Below, in pieces: positions 1-10,620 of a DNA stretch of 64,000 nucleotides. How positions within the stretch are numbered: position 1 is the stretch's first letter; the number at the start of each line of letters is the position of its first letter. A model generated the notes under the pieces. It did not search any database, was not told where the DNA came from, and worked only from the letters and a program-made list of their open reading frames with translations. A program made the position numbers and the translations under genes. Origin of the DNA: Echinarachnius parma (Eukaryota; Echinodermata; Echinoidea; Clypeasteroida; Echinarachniidae); contig JBAMJV010003307.1 of assembly GCA_037951105.1 (NCBI GenBank), positions 186,001 through 250,000 of the forward strand. The letters are read 5' to 3'.

Positions 1-300
1 GCAACCAGTCGGATGCTATCATCCGTAAACAACTTCTTGCACCACCGTGCGGAATACACACTGTTTCAGTGATATGTAGTGCCCACTAGCCAAGTTCAAA
101 ATGGCAACCCCCAGTGTGCATTACCACCATGCATGAAGACCTTTAAACTTTTGTTCTTCGAAATGTTGTGACAGCAACCAGCGGGATGCTATCATCCCTA
201 GACAACTTCTAGCTAGCGGAAGCATGACTCCTAGATGCAGGACAGGGCTCACACCTGTGAGCGCATTAGCGGGAGCTGCTGCTTCAAGGTTATGGATTTT
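1..300. repeat. Family E dispersed repeat, two tandem units
   Basis: The start of the window (GCAACCAGTCGGATGCTATC) recurs at about 173 in nearly the same form (GCAACCAGCGGGATGCTATC), giving a unit of about 173 bp. The stretch ACACTG...CTAGCCAAGTTCAAAATGGC marks this as family E, also found at 530-1075, 20674-20835 and 53405-53755. It is non-coding; the short open frame across it is not a gene. The family is not one I can name. Confidence 0.65.
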
Positions 301-351
301 AGCTATGCAAAGCACTAAAATCAAAAGTACCAGCTAACAAGCAAGGCCTGA

Positions 352-396
352 GGGGGGGGGGGGGGGCGACGACAAAGTAGCTCCCCCCCCCCGCCC
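352..396. repeat. G15 run facing a C run
   Basis: A run of about 15 G is followed about 20 bases later by a run of C, so the two can pair as a short hairpin. It is one of many long G or C homopolymers in this window. Confidence 0.8.
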
Positions 397-529
397 CTTT
401 GCTACCCCACTGGATAGGACATGTTAATTTGAGGGATGTGGTCTACAGAGGCATCACATCCAGACATGCTCACAGGGCAGTGCTATGTCTTCAGTCCAGA
501 TCTTCCATGACCGAGTGTGACACTCATGC

Positions 530-1075
530 AACTCTCCCGCACATGGCGCCATCTTGCGAGAGCCTTGCCACAGTGCTGAATACACACTGGCTCGGTGGTG
601 TGGCAAGATTGGTAGAGCGCATGCTCTCCGATGCGGGAGATTCCGAGTTCGAACCCATCCCACTGCGATTGTCCTTCAGCGAGACAATTAATCCACTATT
701 GCTGCTCTCTACCCAGGTGTATAAATGGGGACACGGAAGGATGGGAACGTGGTTCCTTAAAATAGTGTGAGCTTAATAAACGACTGGCTGGAATACTCCC
801 TAGGGAGTGGAAAATGTGCACTGTGTGTGCAGGAACGATTGCCGTGTGTATCCGTTGACCGGGGTTATAATAATAGCGCTAGAGGCTTTATTGCAATTTG
901 CGCTCTATATAAAGAACCTATGATTATTATTATTATTATTTATGCAGTGCACTCAAACTAGCCTAGTTCAAAATGGGGACCGGCAGTGTATATATATAGC
1001 TAGCATCCCCATACTTGACAATCTATAGTTCTGTGAAATGTTGTGACAGTGGATCAAGGGGATGTAATCAACGGG
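530..1075 (+). repeat. Family E repeat split by a SINE
   Basis: The left part (GGCGCCATCTTGCGAG ... ACACACTGGCTCGGTG) and the right part (TATGCAGTGC ... CTAGCCTAGTTCAAAATGG) are continuous in the uninterrupted copy at 20674-20835. Here they are separated by the SINE at about 597-941. The SINE is therefore the younger insertion. Confidence 0.75.
597..941 (+). mobile_element. tRNA-derived SINE, full-length copy
   Basis: The head is tRNA-like. An A-box-like stretch (TGGCAAGATTGGTAGAGCGC) and a B-box-like GAGTTCGAACCC at about 645 resemble an internal RNA polymerase III promoter. The body contains TCCTTCAGC, TTGCTGCTCTCTACCCAGGT and GGAATACTCCCTAGGGAGTGG. The 3' end carries AGCGCT...GCGCTCTATATAAA and a short (ATT)n tail. 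The same body recurs at 15325-15605 and, reversed, at 39683-39852 and 40470-40625; reversed tails lie at 1792, 14929 and 38187. It has no protein and would depend on a LINE for movement. The family name is unknown to me. Confidence 0.8.
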
Positions 1076-1164
1076 AGATAACTCATCTGCCCATGCAGTC
1101 CAATTAACCTGTCAAGATATGACCCCATCAGGCCAGGCCAGGCCGTCACAATGGAAATGGCCAT

Positions 1165-1531
1165 TACACCATTATGAATCAGGGTTTAAAGGAACATTCA
1201 CAGTTTGGCAGAGGCCTGCTAGCTAGTCCGGGGCAACTCAGAATAAGCTTTGGGCCACCATTATGGATCAGGGTTTAAAGGAACATTCACAGTTTGGCAC
1301 AGGCCTGCTAGCTGGTCTGAGGCAACTCAAAATAAGCTTTGGGCCACCATTGTGGATCAGGGTTTAAAGGATCATTCACAGTTTGGCACAGGCCTGCTAG
1401 CTGGTCCGAGGAAACTCAAAATAAGCTTTGGGCCACCATTGTGGATCAGGGTTTAAAGGAACATTCACAGTTTGGCACAGGCCTGCTAGTCCAGGGCAAC
1501 TAACATTATTAAAGCTTTGGGCCACCATAAT
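1165..1531. repeat. 89-bp minisatellite, about 4 copies
   Basis: GGGTTTAAAGG starts at 1182, 1271, 1360 and 1449, an exact 89-bp period. Each unit also has ACATTCACAGTTTGGCA, CAGGCCTGCTAG and AAGCTTTGGGCCACCAT. Copies differ by only a few bases, so the array is fairly young. The open frames across it exist only because the unit repeats. Confidence 0.92.
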
Positions 1532-1696
1532 TTCATTGATGCCAAAGTCTACTGGCCTGAGTGGGCAACTAAATATAACAGAATCTTTAATGATGTCACA
1601 ACTGTCAAGAGTATGAAAGTATTGAAAGAAATTCTTCCTCATTCATGAAGTCCAAACACTAAAATTTTAACAGATGATTCCACATTTTCATTTTCT

Positions 1697-1791
1697 TTAA
1701 CCCATTCAGGACTGTGCCTGACAAAAAACTCAGCCTAGGGCCTATGGAGAATGCATGTCATACCAAAATCAAATCATCATTAATGGGTTAA
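1697..1791 (+). mobile_element. Family A TTAA-flanked short element
   Basis: TTAACCCATTCAGGACTG begins it and ATTAATGGGTTAA ends it, so the ends are inverted (CCCATT and AATGGG) and flanked by TTAA. Its inner GGGCCTATGGAGAATGCATG recurs in the copies near 46671 and 61760. TTAA flanks with CCC...GGG ends resemble piggyBac-type non-autonomous elements; this class assignment is an inference. Confidence 0.65.
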
Positions 1792-1990
1792 TATAATAAT
1801 AATAATATAGTTTCTTATATAGCGCTTAATAGCGATTTACATATGCACGATGAACTTCAACTTTAACACACATTTCCCCCGTAAGCCCTAGCCTTAGATA
1901 GATATAGATTTATCGAGGGCTTAAAGTCCCCGACAGGACTAAAAGCCACGTATCAACCAGAACTTTCGGGGGAAGGAATCAAGCCTTTGA
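1792..1990 (-). mobile_element. SINE 3' tail, minus orientation
   Basis: It begins with an (ATA/AAT)n run followed by TATATAGCGCTTAATAGCG, the reverse of the SINE 3' end. The tail is clear to about 1850. The rest, up to about 1990, does not match the other copies closely and may be a diverged body. Confidence 0.5.
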
Positions 1991-2028
1991 TCAAGTGCGG
2001 ATGAAGGAAATTACAGGCGATTTATCAC

Positions 2029-2131
2029 CTGAGCGCCGCACTCGAGCTCTTATTGGCTTCATTTATTCGCAGGAATTCTTCACCCGGTGCACACAGAGCG
2101 TTTCCTTCCCAGTTTTCATTTGGCATATAGT
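2029..2131 (-). CDS. Candidate 103-nt internal exon (unknown protein)
   Basis: On the minus strand a pyrimidine-rich acceptor (TTTTCCCCCTGCAG) precedes the segment and CTCAG|GTGATA follows it. Between them one frame is open for 33 complete codons with two split codons, reading YMPNENWEGNALCAPGEEFL then RINEANKSSSAALR. Base composition is richer and more codon-like than the flanks. I recognise no domain. It lies on the same strand as the RhoGEF exon at 5413-5490, but its entry phase does not join that exon directly, so it would need intervening exons or belong to another gene. Chance is a real alternative. Confidence 0.3.
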
Positions 2132-2329
2132 CTGCAGGGGGAAAATTCAATTTCCTGACATTGCGATTTCCCTCGCTACATGCTATTTTCAGACAGGTAT
2201 CGAAACAAGGTTTATACAAAGGGTAACTACAGAAAAATGCTTTGGAGAACTAGGGGGACAAATTGTATGCCATTTGGTGGTATATGGATGTGCTAAACTG
2301 CTAAACAGTCAGATTTGAACAAAATACTG

Positions 2330-3700
2330 TGGAAATTAATAATGGAGGACATACTATAAGCTACATGTACATGTAAACCCAAAATGTTAAAAGATAAATG
2401 TATCTGCAAGCTGCATCTTATATTTACAGTACCTTTCTACAAAGTGGTATAGCCAGGGTAAAATGTAATTGGGAGAAGTGGAGACGGGGGTGATGGGTTC
2501 CAGAGGAGGGGGGGGGGGGGGGCAATGTTCCCTGAGGAGGGCAAATGAATATACTGTCATGATGACCTATGTATTTCATTATTGGTTTTCCTTTCAGCCT
2601 CGACGAAGTTTGGGCAAGGATCTTAGTTTCAAGCACTCAAGACAGTCTCAATATTTATTTTATTTTTTATTTTTATTTTGGGGGGGGGCAAAAGATGGGG
2701 AAGGGGTCAAGAATTATATAGGGAGCCATGACCCCCTCCTGGGCCCCCTCCATGTTAGCTACCCCATTGTTACTCCTATTACCTCCAGCATAGTCAAAAT
2801 CCCCTTAAATTTAAAGATGTTTGCATTATATCAATTGCTACACTGCACGTTTTATAAATCCAAAAGCTTACAAGCATTACTGGAGGCCATATATACATAT
2901 ATAATACTGTATTTTTGTGTTAAAGCCAATCAGTCTATTGGCAGAAATGACCAGCATTTATTAACCTGTTCAGGAGTATTCGATTTTCACATGCCATGCA
3001 TTTGCCATAGACCCCAGCCAAAGACACGCAGAAATGTCCACTCTATTAGCCCCTTCACCACGGGGAACCTAGTTTACTATGTCTAGAAAATATAAAAATC
3101 TTGTAGGCAAGGGTTAAAATACTGAATATTTTACTTGCACGAACATGTACATTGTAGTTAACATGACAACAAAGCACTACATTGTACATTTTACATTATT
3201 GCCAGGCCTGGGGTGGGGGGGAGCCCCTCACCCCCTTGCTAAGCCAGTTTCAGTTTATAGGCTCATCCTCTTTGCAGGACAATCCAATAAGGCTCTGTGC
3301 ACTTCTAAGGAACCTTACACTCATTTCACATGTGAAAGGAAACCAATATCCCAAAATAATTCTCTGATATATTTAAAGGTGAAACCCATTGCAAAATTCC
3401 CAATTCCATCCAATCTGGTAAATGGTAAGGGATCTGAACTATGCTACATGCTTTAAATATGCAAGCTGTGGCTTTATTTCAGATATGCAGTTACTTGTCA
3501 GATCAGAATTTAATTGAGCAATGTGTGGTTGGCTTAATTTTAATGAGTAATTCTAAATTTTCCAGCACATGATAGATATATTTTATCCCTGTTTGGTGTG
3601 TGCACCTTAGCACCTGCCTAGTTTGAACATTGGCTCTTAAAATTTGAACGTCTATTGTAGATTCCTTTTCTTGTTTTTATATTGTTCATATGTTTGTTGG
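2330..3700. other. No gene supported; one long chance open frame
   Basis: The plus strand is open for 618 bases from 2469 to 3086. The frame runs through a G18 run and T-rich and G-rich homopolymers, has no recognisable domain, and its composition is like the flanks, so I treat it as chance. A fair splice acceptor (TTTTCCTTTCAG) sits at about 2597 without a matching donor. Nothing else is visible except a (GTCT)n run near 3723-3752. Confidence 0.6.
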
Positions 3701-3722
3701 TTGTTTGTTTTTGTTTTTATGT

Positions 3723-3760
3723 GTGTCTGTTTGTCTGTCTGTCTGTCTGTCTATTTGATT
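3723..3760 (+). repeat. (GTCT)n microsatellite
   Basis: GTGTCTGTTTGTCTGTCTGT and onwards is a short tetranucleotide run in T-rich DNA. Confidence 0.8.
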
Positions 3761-3769
3761 GTTTGCTTT

Positions 3770-5020
3770 AACATACATTTGTAAAAAGTTGCCTTCATCA
3801 AATTCTACAGTCCCAGCGGATTCAACAAAAGGCAAGGTTTACTCACCCAACAGTGAGCAATTATCTAATTAAATCACATGAAATGTGTTTTTTCTACTAT
3901 AATTTGCATTTCAATAAAGGGGGAGATTCTGCTATACATTCTAATAATAGAGCATTGAATGTCCTGGTGCCAAAATCCCACCCAAAAGCTCATGGACAAA
4001 AAAGTAGGAGAAAAGAAATTATGCTAAATTATGGCACCATTTTGATCATGCGAGTCTCCAATTTGGACGAGCGACAATATATTTGGGTCCAACCTTCGAA
4101 GGAACAACAATAGGTGTGACTGGTGTTATACAGAGTACGTACAACGTATACAATGGTCGGTAATTCTTCTAAATGGCCGCAATGCACACATCTGACAACC
4201 GTCTCACACATTTATCAAAGACTTCTAAAAGATTGATACAAAATGGCTCGACCAGGATTTTAAAAAAAAGGATTTGAAAAGGTTAGAAGTGAAATAGGGG
4301 GGAAAATAAATGTGATAAATGACTTTGAATTAGTGTGCGCACAATACGCATTTTGGTGCTGAATACCAAACCATGCAATTTACTGAAGACACCCTTCAAT
4401 ACTGATAACAACTTTAAAATTAAATTGTACAGAAAATGTAGACAAATACAAGAAAACTAGCGAAAATGAAATAAATATGTGTCGACAGTTATCTGGGTGG
4501 TCTTTATAACTATGATTTCCCATTTTCCTGCGTTAGGTGACTTGCCTTTATTAAAATAGAAATCAAGAAAAGGTTCTCTACCTCTCCAACTCACTGCATG
4601 TAATCTTCTACTCTTGTTTTAAACTTTGTAAAAAAAATTTGAAAATGGAAAAATAAATTATTGAATAATCAGAGAAAATCTATATCTCACAAATGTTGTG
4701 TCATTATAAATCTAAATCAGATTTTTCCATTTTCCCCACAATATAGGTTTTCCCCTTCATTTAATATAGTATTATATTTAATATGTATTCCTACACAAAA
4801 TACAAAGAGTTTGGGAAATAGGAAGTGTGCCTATAATAGACTACATAATTTCTACAACACTTGAGAGGTCTTTATAGACTTTGATTACTTTCCGCGTTTG
4901 GTGTGTATTCATATTATTTCTTTTGTGTTTTTGTTTTCATTTAAAGTTACTGTGCAGTATAGTATGCTGAACCTTCATTTTATTTTTATTTTCTAACAGC
5001 GCATAGTGACATTATCAAGT
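3770..5020. other. AT-rich stretch with no supported feature
   Basis: I see no repeat family, domain or convincing exon here. A strong minus-strand donor (GG|GTGAGT) near 3847 has no matching acceptor and coding frame. Confidence 0.5.
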
Positions 5021-5024
5021 TATA

Positions 5025-5391
<367 letters not shown>

Positions 5392-5412
5392 GTAAATTCT
5401 TGATGGTCTTAC

Positions 5413-5490
5413 CTTGACAAGGAAATCCAAGGACTGCACATAGAATCTTTCTGTGTCCAGGAAGGCTCCTAGGATATGAGGCTTGATGTC
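5413..5490 (-). CDS. RhoGEF (Dbl homology) domain exon, first conserved helix
   Basis: A 78-nt exon with phase 0 at both ends lies between a good acceptor (GTTTTGTTTTTATAG) and a consensus donor (CAAG|GTAAGA). It encodes 26 residues including LDTERFYVQSLDFLVK. This matches the opening conserved region of Dbl homology domains, whose known pattern is a leucine, then TE, an aromatic, then a leucine and LV along one helix. That helix helps form the surface that binds Rho-family GTPases and drives nucleotide exchange in the cytoplasm or at membranes. Only this exon is recognised, so the paralogue cannot be named; adjoining exons of the domain must lie farther away or were missed. A decayed duplicate is at 5515-5590 and a huge (TCA)n array lies just 3' of the donor. 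Confidence 0.7.
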
Positions 5491-5514
5491 CTATAAAAAC
5501 AAAACAAAGAAGGA

Positions 5515-5590
5515 ACAAATTTAGTATCCAAGAAAGCACCTACAATGTGAGCATTATGTGAGGCTTGGTGTCCTGAAAAACAAATCGAAA
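5515..5590 (-). pseudogene. Decayed tandem copy of the RhoGEF exon start
   Basis: Reading on the minus strand, TTGTTTTTCAG is followed by GACACCAAGCCTCACAT, matching the true exon start GACATCAAGCCTCATAT about 82 bases away. Farther along, TAGGTGCTTTCTTGGATAC matches TAGGAGCCTTCCTGGACAC of the exon. An 11-bp duplication (CTCACAT repeated) and an in-frame TAG break the frame. It is a duplicated exon start with its acceptor, now non-coding. If spliced in, it would be a poison exon. Confidence 0.65.
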
Positions 5591-5806
5591 AAGAAATGTT
5601 TCGGTTAGAAGAGCATATTGATGTATTTTATTGAAATTATTTTGAAAATGTTAACCCATAATTCACTGGTTATGAAAATTCTCAGGCTTTGGTCTTTGGG
5701 TAATTAATGTTATAACTATATTTCATCATATGTTACCATATAGTGGAAAAATATCAAATTATAGCTGTATATAGCATAATTAACATGATGTATGGTCTTT
5801 AAAAGG

Positions 5807-5882
5807 GGGTGGGAGGGTGGGGGAGGGAGGGGTGGGGGTGGGGGAGGGAGGGAGGGGTGGGGGTGGGGGAGGGAGGGAGGGA
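5807..5882 (+). repeat. G-rich minisatellite, quadruplex-prone
   Basis: Units of GGGGAGGGAGGGAGG and GGGGTGGGGGTGGGGG alternate over about 75 bases, with many runs of three or more G on one strand. This could form G-quadruplexes. Confidence 0.85.
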
Positions 5883-5999
5883 ACGAGATAATATTTCATT
5901 CTCCAGTTCAGGCCTACCGTTAAATCCTCCCTGCATTGAACCCACAGAATAAAACACAATGAACAAAATCATTCTTATTTTATTGTGGCACTTGTATGA

Positions 6000-6320
6000 T
6001 ATGATATGATATTCCCAATCACTTCATTATGTGAAGTGATAAATCATCATTGTCCCCTAAAGATCTTTTTTTCCCTTCATTTTGAAGGCATGATAAGTTA
6101 TAAAGGGCAAGGTCAACATTATTCATCTTAACATTACAAAGGCAAAGCTTTAGGTTCCATCTGTAATATTCCAAATCATTTCATCCATCCAGATGATAAA
6201 TCATCATTATCCCCTTAAAAGATGTTTTGTTGTGTTTTCTTTTTCAATTCAAAGGTGTGGCAAGTTAAGGGCAAGGTCAATGTTTTCTATCTGAAAGTTC
6301 CTTTACAAAGGAAACACACT
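6000..6320. repeat. Diverged tandem duplication, about 156-bp unit
   Basis: GATAAATCATCATTGTCCCC at about 6038 recurs as GATAAATCATCATTATCCCC at about 6194. Each is followed by a TTTT-rich stretch, then GGGCAAGGTCAA. From 6370 to 6700 there is looser self-similarity (AAAGTGACAATATC, then AAAGTGACAGTATG). Confidence 0.6.
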
Positions 6321-7029
6321 GCATATCCCTTTCCTGTTTTACTACAAATGTTTAAGATAATATTTGCACTGGATTCACCTTCAAGCTGACACATAATGTC
6401 AAACAAAACATTCAAACATTTTCAAACACACTGACTGTAGGCTTTTAAAGTGACAATATCAAAAAACAAATGGCCATCTCTATAAACATTAGTTCGAAGT
6501 GTGATAAACTGATCATGAACACTATTAATATATGTTGACAAATTGTCTGCAAACAAACTTGACTTTACCATTTTAAAGTGACAGTATGAAAACCAAGATG
6601 ACCTTTATACAGTATTGGGTTGCAAATAATCAGGGGTGGATAGTCAATACACATTTCAACATATTTTCACATAGACCGACTGTAACTTTAGTACTCATGG
6701 TTGCAACAAGAACGGCCTTTCATATCAACTTGTGAATTTAAAAAAAAGACAGAAGACAAGTGTCTGGAAAAGTGTGGGTAGACTCATTCAAATGTCAGTG
6801 TACACAGCATGCTTCTGTGATTTTGTGTCAATTTGGGGCTAGATTTACTAGTTTGTGTTGCATGGAACATTACAATTTGGCTTGGAAATATAAGAAAATT
6901 GAGCATGTGTATTTGTCCAGGCAAGTATAGTGATCATACAGGGATCATATACTTGCCCTCTGTACATCAATAGTAGCCAAAAATACATGTATCATAAGTG
7001 CCTGCCTGTAGAAGTAATCTACATGTACA

Positions 7030-7330
7030 TCTATATGGTTATAGTTTTGCTGTGATAAAACTCCCATTTATGTGATAACGTACATGAAGATACAGTAATC
7101 TAGACGACAAGGATTTCGTGACCCGAGCTCGCAAAGGCGTCTGTAACACAATTTTTACGTCGTCGTAGTCGAAGAGATGGGATGGGTTTTTTTTACTTTC
7201 TCTAAACATATCACTTAAGCAGAGACCACTTGAAAGCCTTATCTCCGTTGCTTCCTGCTTCTTTATCGCATACTCCTTTTCATTGCTTGCCGCGTGGAGT
7301 CTACAGTAGCACGTTCTGAACTTTTAGCGC
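7030..7330. other. CpG-rich patch with a long minus-strand open frame
   Basis: The minus strand is open for about 90 codons without ATG support, including NPSHLFDYDDVKIVLQ. The DNA has clustered CpG (GTCGTCGTAG, GCCGCGTGG), unlike its AT-rich flanks. No domain and no clear splice pair are visible. It lies upstream of the RhoGEF exon on the same strand, so it could be an unrecognised exon or a mobile-element remnant. Confidence 0.25.
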
Positions 7331-7354
7331 TTCACTAGAGCAAAACACAGGCCA

Positions 7355-7810
7355 AGATAGAGAGGGGGAGAAAAATGGAAAGAAAGATGGAGGGGGAGAA
7401 GAGAGGCAAAGAGAGAAAGGGAGGGAGGGAGGAGAGAGGGGGAGAAGGGGGGAGGAAAGAAGTGAAGAAAACACAGAGGAAAATAGGGGAGAGAGGTGGA
7501 AAGGGAAAGGAGTATGAAGACTGATGAAGAGATGAAGAATTAAAGAAAGAGAGGGAGAGAGAGGGGCAGAGAACGAGGGAGGGAGAAGGGGGAAGATATC
7601 ATGGTAGGACGGAAGATGGGCAAGAGATGAGAAGATTATGTGATGATGAATTAAGAGAGGGAGGGGGAGGGGCAGAGAAAGAAGGAGGGGGAAGGGGGAA
7701 AATATAGGGGAGAGTATGACGGAATATAGATAGAGGATAGATGGAAGATCAGGAAGAGATGAAAAGATTATGAAGATGAAGAAAGAGAGGAAGAAGGGAA
7801 GAGAGAACTA
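7355..7810 (+). repeat. Polypurine (GA-rich) tract with about 130-bp units
   Basis: About 450 bases are nearly all A and G on this strand. AAGAGATGA...GAAGATTATG with AGAGAGGGAGGGGGAGGGGC recurs near 7526, 7620 and 7752, so the tract also holds 2-3 diverged tandem units. Long polypurine tracts can form triplex (H-DNA) structures. Confidence 0.85.
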
Positions 7811-7819
7811 AGCAAACCC

Positions 7820-8165
7820 TTTCAAAATGAGCGCCAAAGATTTAGAACATGGCTGAAGCATTTTCAAAATAAGGGAGAAACAGGCCACTTAAAAGATCAG
7901 TCTCTATTGTTCAAGCGCTATATAAGATCACATTTATTAGATGAAAAATCATATTTTTACATGATTTTTGACGCTCAAAATTTCATAGAAGGTAGATTAA
8001 GATATGCTTATTCAGGAAATACCAAAGTCCTAAATCTCATATTTTGAACAAAATTTGACTATTTTAACTAATAAAAGTGAAACTACCACAGCGACATAAC
8101 GGTCGTTTTGTGGTGTAAGGTCACATATATCCTTTTAAAACCCGTGCAGAATATCCATTCCAACA
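7820..8165. other. No feature seen
   Basis: AT-rich single-copy-looking sequence without a recognised repeat or exon. Confidence 0.5.
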
Positions 8166-8171
8166 AAAGTG

Positions 8172-8250
8172 TTAACCCATTCCCATCAAGATTCTAAAAT
8201 CCCCATAGACTTTGTACGTACATAAACCCTTTGCTTATGGAAACCCTGTG
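8172..8250 (+). mobile_element. Family B TTAA-flanked short element, one end lost
   Basis: It starts TTAACCCATTCCCATCAAG and continues with CCCCATAGACTTTGT, the family B core seen at 12355, 15811, 39920, 49759, 52899 and 55935. The distal TTAA end is not recognisable here. Confidence 0.55.
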
Positions 8251-8567
8251 GGCCAAGTTCAACAACAACATCTTTGTGAAGCATGCCCACTCATTTCCAG
8301 TGGAAGATGCTATGGAAAAACATCAATTAAACATTAGGAACATGCATCAGGGTTTCTAACCTACTGTTAATCTCCGGCTAGGATATATGAGACATATCTC
8401 TGCCTTGGGCAAGTCAGCAAGATCTCAAGGTCGTCTTAAGTGCTGTCTTTTTCCTCCTAAGCTGGAGTCAACAATTAACTGGGGAGCATCCAAAAAAACA
8501 AAACAATATGCCTTTCAGATGGACAAAATTCAACCCGACAAACATGTCACATGAAGTGCCCTATCTT

Positions 8568-8660
8568 TAAAAGCGGATAGGATACGTAAATCACACGTGC
8601 GGTACCAACTTGCGAACACCTTGTCCAAGTTGCACAATACACACTGATTCCGTACAAAGT
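8568..8660 (+). repeat. Family E fragment
   Basis: CGTGCGGTACCAACTTGCGA, then AATACACACTGATTC, matches the family E core (GTGCCATCTTGCGAA ... ACACACTGG). Confidence 0.5.
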
Positions 8661-8899
8661 AATTCATTGTAGTCACTGCAATGAGAGGCTCTGTTTGAAA
8701 AGGTGTAGTAAAATTAATCCAAACCATGATTTAAACAAATATGCCAGCCAGCCTGGCAGTTTGTAAAACCTCTATCTATGGTTAATATATATTTCAATCT
8801 GAATGGTGCCGACTGATTTCAATCCTATCGATGCTAGCAAGGATTATATCAGTATACCACCGGTGTAACACTGAGTAAAAACTGGTCTGAGAGTGGTAT

Positions 8900-9600
8900 A
8901 TTAAAGATATAATGGAGAGGGAAAAAAAGCATTAACCATCCTAATACCAAACTAAAATAGGCCACAGAATTTTAACATACACAATCAAGAATGCAAGAAT
9001 CTTCAAGATTGAAGAAGGTAGATTACCAGAGGCAGAGGGAGAAGAAGAAGCAATGGACCGTATGGAAATAGTTAAATGCACCTATTGGTAAACAACTCTG
9101 CAAGGGAGCATACAATTTCTCATAAAAATATACAATTTTGATATGTTTGCCTCGAAGAAGGTATTTCATTCATTCTGCTCTGTTGAAGTGTTGTTCAAAT
9201 AATTGATCTCATGGTATGCATACGTTTTCTCCTGTTAAAAAACACTGCTAAACAAATTACATATGCATGATACAAAATCACAAAACACTTCAAAAACACA
9301 CAATCATTTCCTGTCTCTTATTTTAATTCCACTTTTAATGGGAAATCCATAACAAAAACTATCATGATATCCCAAGAACGAAAAAAGGAATGGACATACG
9401 GACTAGTCGGACTTGTAACATACATATGAACACACAGACAACCAGAAAGAAAAAAAACATGCCTCTGTCCACTTTTTTGTGCAAGCGTATGTGGAATAAG
9501 AACGTGAATATGAACGGGTTCCCCATAAAATTCCCGAAGGTGACACATAATCAAATGTACATAGCAATCACCTTCCATTAAAATAGTGGAGACTTGGTAA
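8900..9600. other. No gene; one short dispersed motif
   Basis: GCAAGAATCTTCAAGATTGA at about 8995 followed by an AGAAGAAGAAG run recurs at about 32152 (GCAAGAATCTTCAGGATTGA, then AAGAAGAAGAAG). The stretch otherwise shows nothing I can support. Confidence 0.4.
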
Positions 9601-9604
9601 ATAT

Positions 9605-9720
9605 GATCACGTTGCAGCGCAACTGCTGCACCATATGAGTGCGTTGCGCCTCACCCACGAACATCAGGCCCCCCGAGGGCATCTCAGGGTGTGTTCAAAC
9701 AGACCTGTCTAGCACATAAT
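9605..9720. other. Unexplained CpG-rich island
   Basis: GCAGCGCAACTGCTGC, GTGCGTTGCGCCTCACC and CCCCCCGAGGGC cluster in AT-rich DNA. On the minus strand one frame is open through it (PSGGLMFVGEAQRTHMVQQL), with a GTGAG inside. No repeat relative is found in this window and no domain is recognised. Confidence 0.25.
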
Positions 9721-9724
9721 CCGC

Positions 9725-10440
9725 ATTTTGAAACATGTTTCATGTTCATGTATACTTTAAATAAAGATGTACATTAATTCATTACTTTGTTTATTTTTGC
9801 TGTTGTTGAAAATGAAATAAATCCTGAGTTTAATATAACTTATTAATTATGAATTATGAATCATGTGAAAAGATAAGCAAGAAACCTTTTTTTTTTTAAT
9901 GCTGATTCTGGGGCTTGTCAAGTCAATTAGAATGCACTCTTGGAGATTGTCATAATTTGATCAGCCAGACAAGAAAACCTGATATTGCAGTACAGTACCC
10001 TGTAGGAACATACATTTTGGGATAACGAATGATCATGAATACATTCAACTTCAAGTAGCAAGTCATACTGGTTTAATAGTCCTGTTAGATAAGGCAAGAT
10101 ATCTTTTTGCATCGATAGGGGTTAAAATGATTCCCTGGCAGTACGTCATCATTTATGAAAACCCAAGGATATGCTGTTGATCAAGAATAACCTACAGCAA
10201 GAAAATGTCAGAGGTGTGGGTATATTATCACAAATCACAAGTAATTGTACGCGTACATTACATCTCAAGACACACATTTAAGCAATCTTATGTGGGCCTA
10301 CATGTAAATCTATAACAAACAACTCTAAATGAATAAATCTATGACAAACAACTCGAAATGAATGAGTTTATTATCACTAGTGACACAAAAAATGTACTCT
10401 AACATGGGTCTGAATCCGAATCGAAAGTACACATACATAG
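9725..10440. other. AT-rich stretch with no supported feature
   Basis: A minus-strand open frame of 61 codons near 9927-10112 has no domain. CTATGACAAACAACTC and similar short direct repeats lie near 10310-10355. Confidence 0.45.
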
Positions 10441-10448
10441 TATAAAAC

Positions 10449-10560
10449 TTTATGTGAGTGTGTGTGTGTCATGCATGTGTGCGTGGGTGTGTGTATGGTT
10501 GTAAACAATATTATATCAAGTGTATGTGTGTCTATGTAAATGTGTATTTCTATGTGTGAA
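10449..10560 (+). repeat. TG-rich degenerate microsatellite
   Basis: TGTGAGTGTGTGTGTGTC and related TGTG runs alternate with ATG; open frames here are repeat products. Confidence 0.7.
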
Positions 10561-10620
10561 AGAGGATGGTTTGACATGTAATAATTATGTGCGCTCGAGC
10601 CTCCATACTAACTTTCTTCT

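Noticed and set aside
2400-2460. 28-nt microexon after TTATATTTACAG with CAGG|GTAAAA
   Set aside because: Too short to separate from chance; no coding evidence.
2469-3086. 205-codon plus-strand open frame
   Set aside because: It crosses G and T homopolymers, has no domain and no splice or promoter support; composition equals the flanks.
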